6,014 nucleotides of DNA from Trueperaceae bacterium (GTDB taxonomy: Bacteria > Deinococcota > Deinococci > Deinococcales > Trueperaceae), in contig SKSV01000198.1 of NCBI GenBank assembly GCA_007122815.1, forward strand, positions 1 through 6,014, written 5' to 3'. Under the pieces are notes generated by a model. It had not been told where the DNA came from. It did not search any database and saw only the letters and a program-made list of their open reading frames with translations. The translations under genes were made by a program, and so were the position numbers. Each line of letters starts with the position of its first letter. The first letter of the stretch is position 1. Of the stretch, positions 5,549 to 6,014 are shown piece after piece.

Positions 5549-5853
5549 GCTCGACGATCGTCTACCTGCTCGCAGCCTCGGCCGTGTTCGGCATCGGGGC
5601 GTACGGGCTCATCGTCGCCGACCACCTCATGCGCAAGCTGCTGGCCTTGAACGTGATGGGGAGCGCGGTGTTCGTCTTCATCCTCACGGTGGCGGGGGTC
5701 ACCCCGGAAGGGCCCGACCCGGTCGCGCAAGCACTCGTGCTCACCGGAATCGTCATAGCCGTGGCGGCCACGGCCTTCGCCCTGGCGCTCATGGTGCGTA
5801 TGCATGAGGAGACCGGGCTCACCAGCCTCACAGGGGACGACGATGACGACTGA
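5545..5853 (+). CDS. mrpC: Na+/H+ antiporter subunit C (MrpC/MnhC; NuoK-like; MbhG-like)
   Basis: A 102-residue protein with three helices (about residues 5-25, 30-51 and 60-84), homologous in kind to NuoK of respiratory complex I. Diagnostic segments are GAYGLIVADHLMRKLLALNVM (18-38) and DPVAQALVLTGIVIAVA (58-74). MrpC lies between MrpA- and MrpD-type antiporter subunits and contributes to the proton/cation route. Start GTG 5545 overlaps the preceding TGA as GTGA. The C-terminus ends in five aspartates (residues 98-102). These codons overlap the start of mrpD and follow its ribosome binding site, so the acidic tail may be a by-product of the gene overlap. Confidence 0.92.
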   Translation: MSSTIVYLLAASAVFGIGAYGLIVADHLMRKLLALNVMGSAVFVFILTVAGVTPEGPDPVAQALVLTGIVIAVAATAFALALMVRMHEETGLTSLTGDDDDD

Positions 5854-6014
5854 GGCCCTCACGGTGCTGGTCTTCGCGCCGCTGGTTGCTGGGCTGGTGG
5901 TCATGGTGGCGCCTGCGCGGGCCGCCCTCCCGGTGGCCGTGTTGGCCTTGCTCGCGCTGCCTCCTGCCCTGATCGTGTTGACGCAGTCAGTCTGGAGGGG
6001 CGGCGCCACGAGCC
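5843..6014 (+). CDS. mrpD: Na+/H+ antiporter subunit D, N-terminus only (MrpD/MnhD; MbhH-like; 3' partial)
   Basis: ATG at 5843 lies inside the end of mrpC (11-base overlap, 5843-5853) and is preceded five bases upstream by AGGGGA (5832-5837). The frame is open to the window edge: 57 full codons with no stop. The protein begins MTTEALTVLVFAPLVAGLVV and continues with two hydrophobic helices (about residues 5-23 and 26-47), like the first helices of NuoN/MrpD-type antiporter subunits. The assignment rests mainly on position directly after mrpC, where both Mrp and Mbh operons place this subunit; the conserved channel residues lie beyond the window. A MrpA/NuoL-type subunit at this place is possible but less likely. 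Confidence 0.7.
   Translation, partial: MTTEALTVLVFAPLVAGLVVMVAPARAALPVAVLALLALPPALIVLTQSVWRGGATS

Noticed and set aside
1..6014. CRISPR array, tRNA/rRNA, insertion sequence or phage attachment site
   Set aside because: No regularly spaced direct repeats, cloverleaf sequence, transposase-like protein or flanking terminal repeats were seen.

Overview
The window is high-GC bacterial DNA, roughly two thirds G+C by eye, and densely coded on both strands. It carries a sulfatase/phosphatase-like tail, a purine permease, an O-GlcNAcase-like glycoside hydrolase and the first part of an Mrp/Mbh-type cation/proton antiporter operon. The organism cannot be fixed from 6 kb. The first protein ends in amphipathic beta strands and a C-terminal aromatic residue, as outer-membrane barrels do. 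That hints at a bacterium with an outer membrane, and a high-GC Deinococcota such as a Truepera relative would fit, but this is a low-confidence inference. There are no RNA genes, mobile elements or CRISPR arrays.

Layout. (1) 1-542, plus strand: the 3' end of a gene cut by the window edge, with alkaline-phosphatase-superfamily-like sequence followed by a beta-rich tail. (2) 543-711: a 169-base intergenic region with several short hairpins, two of them mutually exclusive, leading into the next gene. (3) 712-2028, plus: a complete NCS2/AzgA-type purine permease. (4) 2012-3367, minus: a complete 451-residue GH84 protein. It converges on the permease with a 17-base tail-to-tail overlap, and a strong hairpin spans the junction. 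(5) 3368-3514: a short divergent regulatory region. A perfect 9-base inverted repeat there brackets the first candidate start codon of the antiporter operon. (6) 3515-6014, plus: mrpE, mrpF, mrpG, a fused gene (two C-terminal MrpA segments plus MrpB), mrpC and the start of mrpD. All are joined by 4- or 11-base overlaps.

How the genes work together. The six antiporter genes should be one translationally coupled transcript for a multisubunit membrane complex exchanging Na+ (or another monovalent cation) for H+. The order E-F-G-(A'-B)-C-D is not the canonical Mrp ABCDEFG order. It matches subunits A to H of archaeal membrane-bound hydrogenase (Mbh) operons, so what lies downstream decides whether this is a free antiporter or the ion-pumping half of a larger respiratory complex. 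The permease and the GH84 enzyme are separate units with no evident functional link to the operon.

The most notable items are three. The GH84 protein keeps not only the catalytic residues but also the helical stalk domain of animal O-GlcNAcase. The antiporter operon has Mbh-like order with a three-part fusion. Inverted repeats sit exactly at the operon start and at the convergent gene junction.
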